A stretch of 64,000 bases of DNA from Planctopirus ephydatiae (GCF_007752345.1 NZ_CP036299.1:434001-498000), one strand, 5' to 3'; shown: positions 27,204-36,361, counted from the stretch's first letter. Made by a program: numbers and translations. Notes: generated from the letters alone by a model not told the origin.

Positions 27204-28166
27204 CTATTCCCCGGTTGGTCGGATCCATTCGCCTTTCTTGTTGATGAAGGCCTGTTTGCGGTCAAAGGCGACTTCGGCGATGCCGTGGCGAAAGCCTCCG
27301 TAAATCCAGCTGTATCTACCTGGAATCACCGGTTGGCCCGAGCGATCGATGAAACCCCAGCCTTCTTCGCCGAGAGAGACGCCAGCGAGCCCCTCCGAAA
27401 AATCGTTGGCGTACTCGAAGCGTGGGGGAATGGCCCACTCGCCCCGTTTGTCGATGTAGCCGCTTAACCGGTTTTTATAAGCTCTGGCCAGCCCTTCGGA
27501 GAAAGCAGTGGCGTACTCAAATTGCGGCTCAATGACGACTTGACCCTCAGCATTTATATAGCCATACAGACCCTGCTTTCGGAAAGGAATGAGTTCGTCC
27601 TGCTCGCCCGTTGCATAATGCTCCGGAGGTGGTTCGGGGATACGATTGCCGGTACGGTCAATAAACTTGTAACTGCACTCGACCCCCACGTCGGCAATCA
27701 GACTGAGCAGGATCCCTTTGTAAGTGGCAACACCCACCCGGGCGATTCCATTGCGAAACTCTTCGGCAGTATCGAACTGTGGTTTAATGACCACCTGGCC
27801 CGTCTTGTCGATGTAGCCCAGTTTGTCGGTGTGCCGCTTGTCCTGAAACTTGGCCAGGCCATCGGAAAAGGAACCCACGCTGATGAATTGCGGCTCAATG
27901 ACCATGCGCCCGGTTGTGTCAATAAACCCCCACTGGCCTTGCTGAAGAACCGCTGCGAGTCCATCTGTGAAAGGAAGTGCCATTTCAAATGTGGGCTTGA
28001 TGACGATCTTGCCGTTGGGATCCATGAACCCCGCTTTGCCGTTGACCGTCACAACAAAGAGGGGTGGCCCGGCCGGTTCGATTCTTTCGGGAGGAACCAG
28101 TTGCGAGAACGCAGCAGAGGGGAGAAAAGATATCAGCAGAATCGCTGCGAGAATCGGCTTTTGCAT
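27204..28166 (-). CDS. secreted WG-repeat protein
   Basis: A 320-residue protein with a signal peptide (MQKPILAAILLISFLPSAAFS). The rest is built of about seven WG/KWG-type repeats with the pattern GxxGFIDxxGxxVIxPxF (for example GQWGFIDTTGRMVIEPQF, LGYIDKTGQVVIKPQF and GYINAEGQVVIEPQF). Each repeat probably forms beta-strands of a repeat propeller or solenoid. GGAG precedes the ATG at 28166 by six bases (28169 is an alternative). The family has no enzymatic motif and is thought to mediate binding. It is monocistronic. Confidence 0.85.
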   Translation of the reverse strand: MQKPILAAILLISFLPSAAFSQLVPPERIEPAGPPLFVVTVNGKAGFMDPNGKIVIKPTFEMALPFTDGLAAVLQQGQWGFIDTTGRMVIEPQFISVGSFSDGLAKFQDKRHTDKLGYIDKTGQVVIKPQFDTAEEFRNGIARVGVATYKGILLSLIADVGVECSYKFIDRTGNRIPEPPPEHYATGEQDELIPFRKQGLYGYINAEGQVVIEPQFEYATAFSEGLARAYKNRLSGYIDKRGEWAIPPRFEYANDFSEGLAGVSLGEEGWGFIDRSGQPVIPGRYSWIYGGFRHGIAEVAFDRKQAFINKKGEWIRPTGE

Positions 28167-28233
28167 CATGTTCTCCAAGGTTCTGACTAACGAACAGGCT
28201 CAATCGCAGCGGGTGCCGAGTGAGTATTGAGTT

Positions 28234-28518
28234 TTATAAATCTTGCGTGCTTCTATTATTGGAAGCTGTGCTCGGCGCTGCGTGTGTATGACGGTGATTT
28301 GTGGCGTGTGCCAGGAGACCGAGAGCACATAACACGACACCGCCGATGAAGGGGGGCAAGCCCCAGGAGAGCAATTGAACGCCCATCTCGCGATTCTCGG
28401 CAGGACCAACGTCCGCCAGGACTCCGAGGAACGCGAGAGATGCAAAGCCGAGGGGTAGCAAAGAGATCAGGAGGCTGATCATTCCCAAAGCGAGCAATAT
28501 CAGCTTGAGAAGACGCAC
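28234..28518 (-). CDS. small two-helix membrane protein of unknown function
   Basis: A 94-residue protein starting at a GTG (28518) with AGGAG seven bases upstream. This fits better than the longer frame from 28617, whose extra N-terminus is a polar, unstructured stretch. Two hydrophobic segments are visible (LLKLILLALGMISLLISLLPLGFASLAFLGVLA and LLSWGLPPFIGGVVLCALGLLA), joined by a short acidic loop. The tail is His/Ser/Asn-rich. No family is recognised. It lies upstream of the WG-repeat gene on the same strand. Confidence 0.65.
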   Translation of the reverse strand: MRLLKLILLALGMISLLISLLPLGFASLAFLGVLADVGPAENREMGVQLLSWGLPPFIGGVVLCALGLLAHATNHRHTHAAPSTASNNRSTQDL

Positions 28519-28843
28519 AGCCCTGCTCCTGACAAAAGTTTGCACGCAGTCAATTCGAATAAAACTACCGCTTGAGCTTTGCCTGTGGGTGGATATTCGA
28601 CTGTCGCTAGACCGCAATGCCCCATTACAGATTGCGGATGCGGGATGAAATTGTCAATTTTTTCCGCCTGGCGGCCCAATTCGTTGTGACAGATGGTGGA
28701 CTGAGACGCGCTGGGAAACGGCAGGTGCTATAGATGCCGTGCCACCTTAAGGGACTGTCAGGCAGATCGGCTTGATTTTCTGAGCCGCTTAGTATATTCG
28801 ATTATGCGAATGTAATCAGAAGCGAATGTGAGGGCAGGTCGTG
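28519..28843. other. divergent intergenic region with ArsR-type operator
   Basis: About 325 bases between the leftward small membrane protein and the rightward ArsR regulator. It contains the inverted repeat at 28793-28814. I see no further gene or hairpin of note. Confidence 0.5.
28793..28814 (+). promoter_or_regulatory. candidate ArsR-family operator
   Basis: TATATTCG and CGAATGTA flank a six-base centre (ATTATG). The arms are complementary except at one position, and the inner ATTCG/CGAAT is perfect. ArsR-family repressors commonly bind AT-rich 12-2-12-like palindromes near their own start. The site is about 30 bases upstream of the ArsR gene, so autoregulation and control of the membrane protein behind it is a reasonable inference. 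Confidence 0.55.
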
Positions 28844-29200
28844 ATGTTGGAGTCGATGCGGCAATTCAAGGCGGGCATTTTTCAGGCACTTGGCCACCCG
28901 ACACGAGTGGCTGTTGTCGAGTTTCTGAGTCACGGCGAGATGTCAGTCGGAGTGCTCTGCGAAAAGGTCGGTGTAGAACAGGCCAACATCTCCCAGCACC
29001 TGGCCATCCTGCGAAATAAACACATCGTTGAAACCCGCAGGGATGGCAATCAGATCTTCTACCGCCTTCGCGACCCCCTGTTGGGTGAGGTGTTGGAGAA
29101 AATGCGGGAGTATTTCTTCGCCCATCTCGGTGAAGTGATGGAGATGATGCAGGAAGAGAAAAAGAGAGCGAAAAAGTCCGAACAGAAAGCCAGGCGATGA
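28844..29200 (+). CDS. ArsR-family winged-helix transcriptional regulator
   Basis: A 118-residue HTH protein. The ArsR fold is clear: FQALGHPTRVAVVEFLSHGEMSVGVLCEKVGVEQANISQHLAILRNKHIVETRRDGNQIFYRL. The recognition helix is EQANISQHLAIL. Only one cysteine is present (in VLCEK), so neither the ELCVCDL metal site nor the two-cysteine persulfide switch of BigR/SqrR is intact. The C-terminus is a Lys-rich tail. Its likely target is the orphan NuoM/MrpD-like gene 133 bases downstream, with an operator-like palindrome in front. GTG 28841 is an alternative start. Confidence 0.85.
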   Translation: MLESMRQFKAGIFQALGHPTRVAVVEFLSHGEMSVGVLCEKVGVEQANISQHLAILRNKHIVETRRDGNQIFYRLRDPLLGEVLEKMREYFFAHLGEVMEMMQEEKKRAKKSEQKARR

Positions 29201-29333
29201 GACGCGGCCACTCCGTCCACACCACCTGGCCGTGTTGTCACCGGCCAGTACAACCCACCTGGCACACGCTTCTTCAATTGTTGTCGGCCGGGTCTGCTGA
29301 ACTGCTTCCGCCTCTTGTAGGAAAACCACTGTA

Positions 29334-30767
29334 ATGGTCAGGGCAATTCTCGATCCCACTTCCATGGCACTGTTGCTATTGGCGTGGCCGCTGATTCTTA
29401 ATCTGCTGACAATTATCAAGTCAAAATCGAAGCTGTCGTTCTACTTGATTTCGATCTTATCCACCGCCTGTATTGCGGCTATTGCGATTCTGCATGGCCC
29501 GGAAAGCGGTTCGATTCGTCTCGGGAACTGGATTTCGTTCTCTCTGGACAGATCTTCGTGGATGTTCGTGATTGTGGTCTATCTATGCTGGAGCGTCACA
29601 TTACTCTATTCCTTGGGCTATATATCTGCTCATCTGTCGAATCAGGCAGAAGCATTTCACAAGTACATGAATGCGACCGTGGCCTTGTCGGTGGGAGCCG
29701 GGCTTTCTGATAACTTCTTTACACTGCTATTTTTTTACATTGCGGCGATACCAACGATTGTTCCGCTCATCGCTCTCAGGGGAGGGGAAGTTGCTCACCG
29801 CGCGGCAAGATTCTATGTCAAATCAACACTTTGGCCTGTGCTGCTCATTGTGCTGCCTGTCGTCGCATGGAATTTTCCGCTGGGCACCCCTTTTGAACAG
29901 ATCAGTATCACAGACTACGGATGGAGCCATGGCAAGGCGTCCATCATTCTCGCCCTGATCATTGTGGGGTTGTCGAAGAACTGTGTCGCCCCGTTCCACT
30001 TATGGCTACCGACTGTTTCCATCGCACCGGCACCTGTGACTGCCATGATTCACTCAGTCGCGTCTGTGCAGGTGGGAAGCATCGTATTATTCAAGATCGC
30101 CAAGTATGTTTACGGCATGGAATTGCTTCGTGAACTGAGCGATCACTTTTTTGAGACAGGTTGGCTGATATACCTGTGCGGGTTTACGGCTATCTACACA
30201 GCGTATCGAGCGTGGAAAACGCCAGATTTGAAAGAGCGGTTTTCGTTCTCGACTGTCGGTCAATTATCCTACATCATCACTGCGATTCTGGTCGGAACGC
30301 CGCAGAGTATGCAGGGGGCGATGCTGCATATCATTACGCATTCGATTGCCAAACTCGGATTGTTCTTCTGTGCCGGGGCGTTTCTCACATCCTTTGGAAG
30401 TGTCCAGGCCCCTCAAGTGGCCAACGCCATTCCCGGTCGGCGGTGGCTCGGCGTTGCGGGTGTGCTCTTCGGGTTGTCCATCAGCGGCTTCCCGTTTTTC
30501 GCCGGTTACTATAGCAAAGACATCATGCTGCTCGAGGAGATTCATCGTCACCACTATTCAGCCGCTGCGTTCCTGCTCATCGGTAGTTTCCTCAACTTTG
30601 TCTATATCTACCCTCTGATCCGAGCCACAATTCGGCGAGCGACGACAGCGACGCCGGCCCCGGCCCCTCTGCCTTTCGCCATGACTGCGGCAATTGTTAC
30701 GTGTGTGGCATTTATCCTTACGCTTTCGGCAAGTGCTTTTGTCTTGATGCGATTTGTAAGTGTGTAG
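29334..30767 (+). CDS. orphan complex-I/Mrp antiporter-type membrane subunit
   Basis: A 477-residue polytopic protein of the NuoL/M/N-MrpA/D (proton-conducting membrane transporter) superfamily. It has about 13-14 helices. Conserved elements seen are the TM7-8 region GLSKNCVAPFHLWLP followed by AMIHSVASVQVGSIVLFKI, with both expected lysines, and FAGYYSKD near the C-terminus. In TM5 the usual Trp-Glu pair before the LIAL segment is Tyr-Ile (FFYIAAIPTIVPLIAL, about 131-147), so the key glutamate is missing. No other complex I, Mrp or DabA gene lies nearby. It is probably regulated by the ArsR gene upstream. Transport activity is uncertain. Confidence 0.8.
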   Translation: MVRAILDPTSMALLLLAWPLILNLLTIIKSKSKLSFYLISILSTACIAAIAILHGPESGSIRLGNWISFSLDRSSWMFVIVVYLCWSVTLLYSLGYISAHLSNQAEAFHKYMNATVALSVGAGLSDNFFTLLFFYIAAIPTIVPLIALRGGEVAHRAARFYVKSTLWPVLLIVLPVVAWNFPLGTPFEQISITDYGWSHGKASIILALIIVGLSKNCVAPFHLWLPTVSIAPAPVTAMIHSVASVQVGSIVLFKIAKYVYGMELLRELSDHFFETGWLIYLCGFTAIYTAYRAWKTPDLKERFSFSTVGQLSYIITAILVGTPQSMQGAMLHIITHSIAKLGLFFCAGAFLTSFGSVQAPQVANAIPGRRWLGVAGVLFGLSISGFPFFAGYYSKDIMLLEEIHRHHYSAAAFLLIGSFLNFVYIYPLIRATIRRATTATPAPAPLPFAMTAAIVTCVAFILTLSASAFVLMRFVSV

Positions 30768-31586
30768 TTTCGACGGGCCGGGTGAGGGGCTTTCCAATTG
30801 ATATGGATCTCATAAATATTCATACGCAGGTTCGCCAATTCTTAAGTAGCGTACCGCGATGAAGTCGCTGGTGGATTTTTCGCCAACAATGTGCGAGTTT
30901 CCCTCATTCCGGCCTTTCCCCGTCGGAACGGGAGAAGGAGTAAAAAGCGAATGAGCGGGGGTAGGATCGTGCCGCGATGGGGTTCCATGCAGAATCTATC
31001 GGAGTTTATTCAGTCCCTGGGAGATTCTGGTGGTGGCGGGAGTTTCTGGTCGACTTTGGGAATCGGTTCGTTCTGTCCATCCACACGCAGTGACCCGGTT
31101 TGCAGAAACCGCAGGGCGTGTTCACCAACTGCCTGATCACGCATCATCAGTGCATGGATGACCGGGATCGTGATGAAGTCGGCTGCTCCGAGAAGGCGTG
31201 TGCTGGTCACTTCCACTGTGCCGTCGTCCATTCCAGAACTTTCCGGATAGTCCTTTTGCCGGCATTTGCTGAAACCTCGGAATCTGCGGTGACATTTTCT
31301 CGCCAATGAAAACAGGCGCTGAAGGATAAAGTCACCTAGTCAAGAAGTTTACGAACGAAGGGAAATCGCCATTTGCTTCTGGCCGTGAAGTTCGATGCCC
31401 TGTTGAAACATCATTTTGTGGGGTTTCGTACTTTTCAGCGGCGAATGCCCGAGACTGGGATCACTTTTCTGGTTGGAATCTTTTGTTTTTCTGCGTACAT
31501 CAATTCTTTACATAAGGTTGTCATGTTTTGGATATACGGGTGATGATCTCCAATCAAATCTCATTCTTTTGGACGCCGCGACAGAA
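30768..31586. other. intergenic stretch holding repeats and a lipase-gene fragment
   Basis: About 820 bases without an intact gene. It holds a REP-like hairpin near 30905-30930 (CCCGT/ACGGG arms) and the 219-bp lipase fragment at 31010-31228. About 360 bases of AT-richer sequence then precede the methyltransferase gene. A longer frame reaches back to 31416 from that gene, but its N-terminus has no domain similarity. Confidence 0.55.
31010..31228 (-). pseudogene. duplicated 3' fragment of the lipase gene (direct repeat, left copy)
   Basis: 219 bases that match 33498-33716 with three mismatches, about 98.6% identity, in the same orientation. Read leftward they encode the last 72 residues of the lipase (DDGTVEVTSTR ... 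KLPPPPESPRD), ending exactly at the stop codon. The sequence beyond both ends is unrelated to the intact gene. The fragment cannot be a functional gene. It marks one side of a duplication that brackets the methyltransferase and glycosyltransferase genes. Confidence 0.92.
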
Positions 31587-32324
31587 ATGGATGAGCGAAT
31601 TTCTATGGGCCGGTGGTGCCCACCCTGGGTCAAATTCCAGCATCTGGAACGATATCGCTGGGCTTGCAGGTATGTGAAAGAGCGTGTTGTTCTCGATGCA
31701 GCCTGCGGGACAGGTTATGGCAGCCAGATGCTGTTACATCAAGGAAAAGCAGCACTCGTTTACGGAGTCGATCTTTCCGAAGCAGCGATCAAGGAAGCCA
31801 CCTCTTGTTTGGCAGACGAAAATGCCAGGTGGTCGTTAGGTGATGTGACAAAACTCGATTTTCAGAACGATTCGATCGATGTCTATGTGTCGTTCGAGAC
31901 GCTGGAACATGTTCCGAATGATGTCGGTTACGTGGCAGAAGCCGCTCGCGTTGTGAAACCTGATGGCGTTTTTCTCTGCTCAACCCCCAATCGAAAGCTG
32001 TTTCACCCTGGGGCAACTCTTGAAACAAAACCTCAAAATCCCTTTCATGTGCGGGAGTATGTCAAGGAAGAGCTTGAAAGTTTGTTAAAAAATCACTTCG
32101 GCGAGATCTCGTGGTTTGGGCAAACGGCATTTTCTCAGGGATATACGCGTTTTCTTTCTGCCATCAGTCAAACTTCGAAAACACTATCGTTTCGAAGTCA
32201 TCAGGCAACGAAACTGATGACCATGTCATTTGCTTCCTCTGTGCGACATGCAGTTCTTCCACTTGAAGAACTGCCCCAGGCCGAAGTCCTTGTGGCCTGC
32301 TGTTCCCTACCCAAAAAGCCATGA
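31587..32324 (+). CDS. class I SAM-dependent methyltransferase
   Basis: A 245-residue methyltransferase. The Rossmann-type core has motif I VVLDAACGTGYGSQML, GVDLSEAAIKEA (acidic residue after strand beta 2), GDVTKLDF and SFETLEHVPND (post-motif IV), then a C-terminal RVVKPDGVFLCSTPNR segment. The N-terminal MDERISMGRWCPPW...HLERYRWA is a variant of the FTGERxxP...EHLARY start of sugar or lipid methyltransferases. The ATG at 31587 is chosen by that similarity; its ribosome-binding site is weak. It overlaps the glycosyltransferase start (ATGA), so the two probably act on one glycan or lipid. Confidence 0.88.
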   Translation: MDERISMGRWCPPWVKFQHLERYRWACRYVKERVVLDAACGTGYGSQMLLHQGKAALVYGVDLSEAAIKEATSCLADENARWSLGDVTKLDFQNDSIDVYVSFETLEHVPNDVGYVAEAARVVKPDGVFLCSTPNRKLFHPGATLETKPQNPFHVREYVKEELESLLKNHFGEISWFGQTAFSQGYTRFLSAISQTSKTLSFRSHQATKLMTMSFASSVRHAVLPLEELPQAEVLVACCSLPKKP

Positions 32325-33349
32325 GTAATTCTGACTCTTCCTCAGTGCTGACTGAATCATCGATGACCAAGCCTGATGAAAAGCCTTGGCTCTCTGTGAT
32401 TATGCCGGTCTATAATGGTGAAAAATACCTTCGGTTGGCTCTGGAAAGCATCGAGAGCGAATGGAATGAGCATTCCGGCCAGATCAGCATGGAGATCATT
32501 GCCCTCGACGATGGATCGAGTGATTCGTCATTAGAAATCCTGAATGAGTTTGGCCAGCGGATGCCTCTTCATGTCATTTGTCAGGAGAGAGGGGGCAGTT
32601 GGGTCAGAAGTACGAACAGGGGTCTGTCAATGGCCCGTGGTGAGTACTTCTGTTTCCTGCATCAGGATGATCTGTGGCTGCCCGGAAGGCTCAAATTATT
32701 ACTGCAACTGTCACAGACTTATCCCCAGGCAGGAATGCTGTTTCATGCGGTCAAATATCTGGATGATCGCGGGCGGTTTCTTGGTCAATTCCGAGCCCCT
32801 CTTCAGCATGGTCTCAATGCACCCCAGCTGTTTGTTGCCCGCTTGCTGGTGCAGAATTTTATCGCCATCCCTGCGCCCATGGTGAAGCGAAGCCTCCTCG
32901 ACTCGATCGGCCCGATGAATCCCGAGTTATGGTATACTGCAGATTGGGATTATTGGTTGAGCATCGCTCAGTCGTCGCCAGTGGTTTACGATCGACGGGC
33001 CGTCGCAGGTTTTCGAATTCACAATGAAAGCCAGACCGTTCAGCGAAGTGTGGCTCAGGATCGATTTCGAGAGCAACTGACGACCGTCTTCGAGCGTCAT
33101 TACTCCCGTGTTGTGGCAAACTCGGATTTCACACTCAAAGATCGAGGTCTGGATCAGGTCAAGAAGCGGGCAGAGTTTTCCATGGAGGTAAATATCGCAC
33201 TGGCTGGCATGTACCATAGAGGGCGATTCCCATGGCTTGCGCTGATGAAAAAAGCACTGATGCTGGGGCCCTTGGGATTCTACAAGTTCATCCAGGAATC
33301 CCGCATCATTGATCGAGTTTGGGCAAGACTCAAGTTGCCGCGACATTGA
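32321..33349 (+). CDS. family 2 glycosyltransferase
   Basis: A 342-residue GT-A fold enzyme. The N-terminal motif is WLSVIMPVYNGEKYLRLALESI, followed by IIALDDGSSDSS and GGSWVRSTNRGLSMARGEYFCFLHQDD, where HQDD supplies the DxD-like metal site. The acceptor region contains ADWDYWLSIAQ. No membrane segments are seen, so it is a cytoplasmic, probably peripheral, enzyme. Its start overlaps the methyltransferase stop (ATGA 32321-32324). The pair lies as a cassette between copies of a lipase gene segment, which suggests relatively recent arrival. Confidence 0.9.
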   Translation: MSNSDSSSVLTESSMTKPDEKPWLSVIMPVYNGEKYLRLALESIESEWNEHSGQISMEIIALDDGSSDSSLEILNEFGQRMPLHVICQERGGSWVRSTNRGLSMARGEYFCFLHQDDLWLPGRLKLLLQLSQTYPQAGMLFHAVKYLDDRGRFLGQFRAPLQHGLNAPQLFVARLLVQNFIAIPAPMVKRSLLDSIGPMNPELWYTADWDYWLSIAQSSPVVYDRRAVAGFRIHNESQTVQRSVAQDRFREQLTTVFERHYSRVVANSDFTLKDRGLDQVKKRAEFSMEVNIALAGMYHRGRFPWLALMKKALMLGPLGFYKFIQESRIIDRVWARLKLPRH

Positions 33350-33497
33350 TGTTTTTCCAAGGGCAAACGAAAGCAATGGCCCTGGCACTCATCAACATGA
33401 CACCAGCCCTTCAATTACAAGCATGCCTGCGTCGCCCGCAGGTTTTTCGCAAGAGAAGTTTTGCCGAACTGTCGTTGGCTGGTAGAACGTTAAACGA

Positions 33498-33716
33498 TCA
33501 GTCCCTGGGAGATTCTGGTGGTGGCGGGAGTTTCTGGTCGACTTTGAGAATCGGTTCGTTCTGTCCATCCACACGCAGTGACCCGGTTTGCAGAAACCGC
33601 AGGGCGTGTTCACCAACTGCCTGATCACGCATCATCAGTGCATGGATGACCGGGATCGTGATGAAGTCGGCTGCTCCGGGGAGGCGTGTGCTGGTCACTT
33701 CCACTGTGCCGTCGTC
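33498..33716 (-). repeat. direct repeat, right copy (inside the lipase gene 3' end)
   Basis: The parent copy of the 219-bp near-identical repeat, starting exactly at the lipase stop codon. The partner is at 31010-31228, 2,488 bases away in the same orientation. The repeat pair encloses the methyltransferase-glycosyltransferase cassette. No transposase or terminal inverted repeat is visible. Confidence 0.92.
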
Positions 33717-34679
33717 ATCCCCTGCGATGAATGGGTTCCAACCTTTTCCATCGCCACGAACACCGGCAATGACGGCAAATTCACACGGCGGAATAGGCAG
33801 ACTGGGGATCACTCCCTCAGGATCTGTAACAAGCTGTTGACCTGCCGGTCCGAAGACGGTTTTGAAGAGCAATGTTCCCTTCAAATGGTCAGCCATCCGC
33901 GCTCCCTGATTGGGAGTGCCGAGCATGACGAGCCTGCCAATGCGGGGATCATGAAATTTCTCGAAATAAGCCCGCGTCACCAGTCCACCCATACTGTGAA
34001 CGACCAGATGAATTTTCTCGACACCTTCCAGCCCGCTGATGCATTGATGCAGGTACTCGGCACAATCACGAATATCGATCTGGGTGCTGGGATAATCGAA
34101 CTCCAGCCCGGTCATACCATGCTTTTCCGCCAGGCGTGCCAGTGTCGACATCGATTTGGATGAGCGGACGATTCCGTGCACGAAGATGACTACTGTGCCG
34201 GACATCGACGGAATGTTGTCCTTCTTTCGCAGTTCATTCAGTGCATGATGGCAAGCTTCGAGAGTACCACTGGCCAGACGACGATCGTGGCTGTCGAGTA
34301 ATCGATAGTGACCCGTGAAGACGTTCTTTTGAATTCGAAGGTGATGGAAGAAATGGACATCACCCCAGAATTGGCGGCCTCCCAAAGTGCTCGACCAGAT
34401 GCTTCCTTTGGGGTCCCGAAACAGAGCGGCCATGGGATCATCCTCACCAGCAGGAGTTTCGGCAGGCTGGGCCTCAACCAGAGATTTCACCAATGACAAT
34501 CCGTTGGGAGGAAAAACTTCAGCGGGTCGTTCAGATTGTGGCTGGCCGGCCTGCTTTGGGGCTAATCCCTCTTCCTGGCCTGCTGCTGATACCGTGGTCA
34601 AAGCGACTGTGCACAGCCAGGCCACACGGGCAGAGTATACCATCGAGGAATTCAACAGTTGCTGAAGAAGTTTCTGCAT
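33498..34679 (-). CDS. secreted lipase/esterase (alpha/beta-hydrolase)
   Basis: A 393-residue exported protein with signal segment VAWLCTVALTTVSAAGQ. A Pro/Gln/Glu-rich linker of about 70 residues and an all-beta region precede the hydrolase domain. There VIFVHGI carries the oxyanion region and HLVVHSMGGLVTRAYFE the nucleophile Ser in the GHSMG-type elbow. An acidic residue in GDDDGTVEVTSTR and His in IPVIHALMM complete the triad as in triacylglycerol lipases. GGGAG precedes the ATG. The last 72 codons are duplicated at 31.0 kb. Confidence 0.85.
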   Translation of the reverse strand: MQKLLQQLLNSSMVYSARVAWLCTVALTTVSAAGQEEGLAPKQAGQPQSERPAEVFPPNGLSLVKSLVEAQPAETPAGEDDPMAALFRDPKGSIWSSTLGGRQFWGDVHFFHHLRIQKNVFTGHYRLLDSHDRRLASGTLEACHHALNELRKKDNIPSMSGTVVIFVHGIVRSSKSMSTLARLAEKHGMTGLEFDYPSTQIDIRDCAEYLHQCISGLEGVEKIHLVVHSMGGLVTRAYFEKFHDPRIGRLVMLGTPNQGARMADHLKGTLLFKTVFGPAGQQLVTDPEGVIPSLPIPPCEFAVIAGVRGDGKGWNPFIAGDDDGTVEVTSTRLPGAADFITIPVIHALMMRDQAVGEHALRFLQTGSLRVDGQNEPILKVDQKLPPPPESPRD

Positions 34680-34806
34680 GCCTGAACTCCCGGAAGTCGC
34701 CAGTTCACAAAATCAAACAGAGATGACAAATGAAATTTGAGAATGATGAGATCTCACTCAGCCATCCTCCCACATTGAACGATCAGCTGACGATTGTCGA
34801 TCATCA

Positions 34807-36327
34807 TCACAGAGTCTTGAGGTATTCCAGGAGAGCTTTTTTCTCATCGGCAGTCAGTGCATTGGGGTAGTCGTGCCCGACAGATGACTTGCCTTTGAGC
34901 TTTGTATCGAAGTAGCGGCGTCTTTCGGCAGGAATTTTGATACCCGTCGGCAATCGGCCGAACTCTTCCACTTCGAGACCCACTTTGTTCGTATCGTAAC
35001 CATTTTCAGTTCGTTTCCAGACAGCAGGGCGATTCTCAGGATGGAGGACATGCCAGAGTGTAGGGACACTGCCATTGTGAAAATAAGGAGCACTGGCCCA
35101 GATACCGACAAGTGGGGGTGCCACATAACCCGCAGGCTCGATGATCACTGGATGATTGCCGTAATCGCTCATCCAGCCATCTTTCATCCATTGGCGATGT
35201 GTAGCCGTTAATGCCTGCAGTCGAACGGGATCAGTGGCTACATCGCCGATCGGAATAATCTTCTGTTCGTACTTCACGACATCGCGTTTGGCTGAAGTGA
35301 GTGCATTCAGCGGAGTATCGGCTTGAAATTCCCGATCTGAAACAAGGGTTCCCTGACCATAATTGCCATGACAACTGGCACAGTTTTTCTCGAAGACTAA
35401 TCGGCCTGAGGCGGCCAGTGTGTCATCGATGGGGAAGGGATAAGCCGGTGCCTCGACAGATTCGATCCATTTTTCGATGGCTCGGAAATCATCTTCCCAA
35501 CTGTAGATTGTCGATTGGCCGTTCACTGGCAAGAGCATGAATTGCATGAGAGGGCGGTGATACTTGGGAGCGAAACCATCGCAGTAGAGCGAGGTTTTAT
35601 ATTTGACATTCCAGAAGGGTGGAGCATCGACATCGTGATGAATGACTGGCGGAACTGTTCGTGCCAGATCAACCGACATATCCGGACGGCGGAAGGTGCC
35701 CAGGATCACTCCAAAGATGACGGAATTGGTCGTGCCATTGGTCACGTTGAGCGGAATCGTCAGTGATGCAGTTTCCAGATGTGCCAGAGTCTCTTTGTTG
35801 GCGAGCTTGACCTGACGAAGATCTTCGGCAAGCGTTTGCAGGGCAAAGTGGGAATTGGGAAGGCCCGCCTTTGATTGGCCAGCCACTTTACCGCCGTGGC
35901 AGGCGAGGCAGGTCATTACCCAGTTTCCAGATTCTGTTTTGAGATATCCCAAGGCAGGGGTCCCAGAAACGGCTGACTCCTGGCTGGATTCGGCAGGCTT
36001 TTGCTGGGGATCTTCAATCAGGCCATAGTACGAGAAGAGAAGCTGCCGTTTTTCGTGCGAGGCAGCCTGGGCATATTTTGTCTTCCAGGGCTCGGGCCAG
36101 ACAGTCCAGAGCTGCTCAAGGTGGCGATCATGAAAGTCTGCTGGAAGAAAGGGTTTGGATTTGAGGATCCGGTAGCCATCCTCTGCGGTGACTTCCTGAG
36201 GATTGGCCTGCTGTGAAATTGAGACGGTGGGTGAATCGCTGGCATGGGTAATGGCGGTAAAATGACCCGCCATCAGCAGAACGGCCACTGCGAAAAGGAA
36301 GTTCGCAAGATATCGTTTTACACTCAT
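34807..36327 (-). CDS. secreted di-haem c-type cytochrome
   Basis: A 506-residue protein with signal segment YLANFLFAVAVLLMAGHFTA. Two c-type haem motifs are present: MTCLACHGG at about one-third and NCASCHGN at about two-thirds of the length. The layout, with a long inter-haem region, a GYVAPPLVGIWASAPYFHNGSVPTLWHVLHPENRPAVW segment and the EKKALLEYLKTL end, resembles the RoxA-like/di-haem peroxidase group. A peroxidase or dioxygenase role is inferred; no partner gene lies adjacent. The ATG at 36327 follows CCGGG and gives a proper signal peptide; the longer frame to 36636 overlaps the dehydratase gene and is improbable. Confidence 0.85.
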   Translation of the reverse strand: MSVKRYLANFLFAVAVLLMAGHFTAITHASDSPTVSISQQANPQEVTAEDGYRILKSKPFLPADFHDRHLEQLWTVWPEPWKTKYAQAASHEKRQLLFSYYGLIEDPQQKPAESSQESAVSGTPALGYLKTESGNWVMTCLACHGGKVAGQSKAGLPNSHFALQTLAEDLRQVKLANKETLAHLETASLTIPLNVTNGTTNSVIFGVILGTFRRPDMSVDLARTVPPVIHHDVDAPPFWNVKYKTSLYCDGFAPKYHRPLMQFMLLPVNGQSTIYSWEDDFRAIEKWIESVEAPAYPFPIDDTLAASGRLVFEKNCASCHGNYGQGTLVSDREFQADTPLNALTSAKRDVVKYEQKIIPIGDVATDPVRLQALTATHRQWMKDGWMSDYGNHPVIIEPAGYVAPPLVGIWASAPYFHNGSVPTLWHVLHPENRPAVWKRTENGYDTNKVGLEVEEFGRLPTGIKIPAERRRYFDTKLKGKSSVGHDYPNALTADEKKALLEYLKTL

Positions 36328-36361
36328 CCCGGAAGTTAATTGGGTATTGAGGGTGGGTAGA

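Noticed and set aside
31010-33716. Insertion sequence or composite transposon
   Set aside because: The repeats are parts of a lipase gene, with no terminal inverted repeats or transposase. It is reported as a duplication instead.
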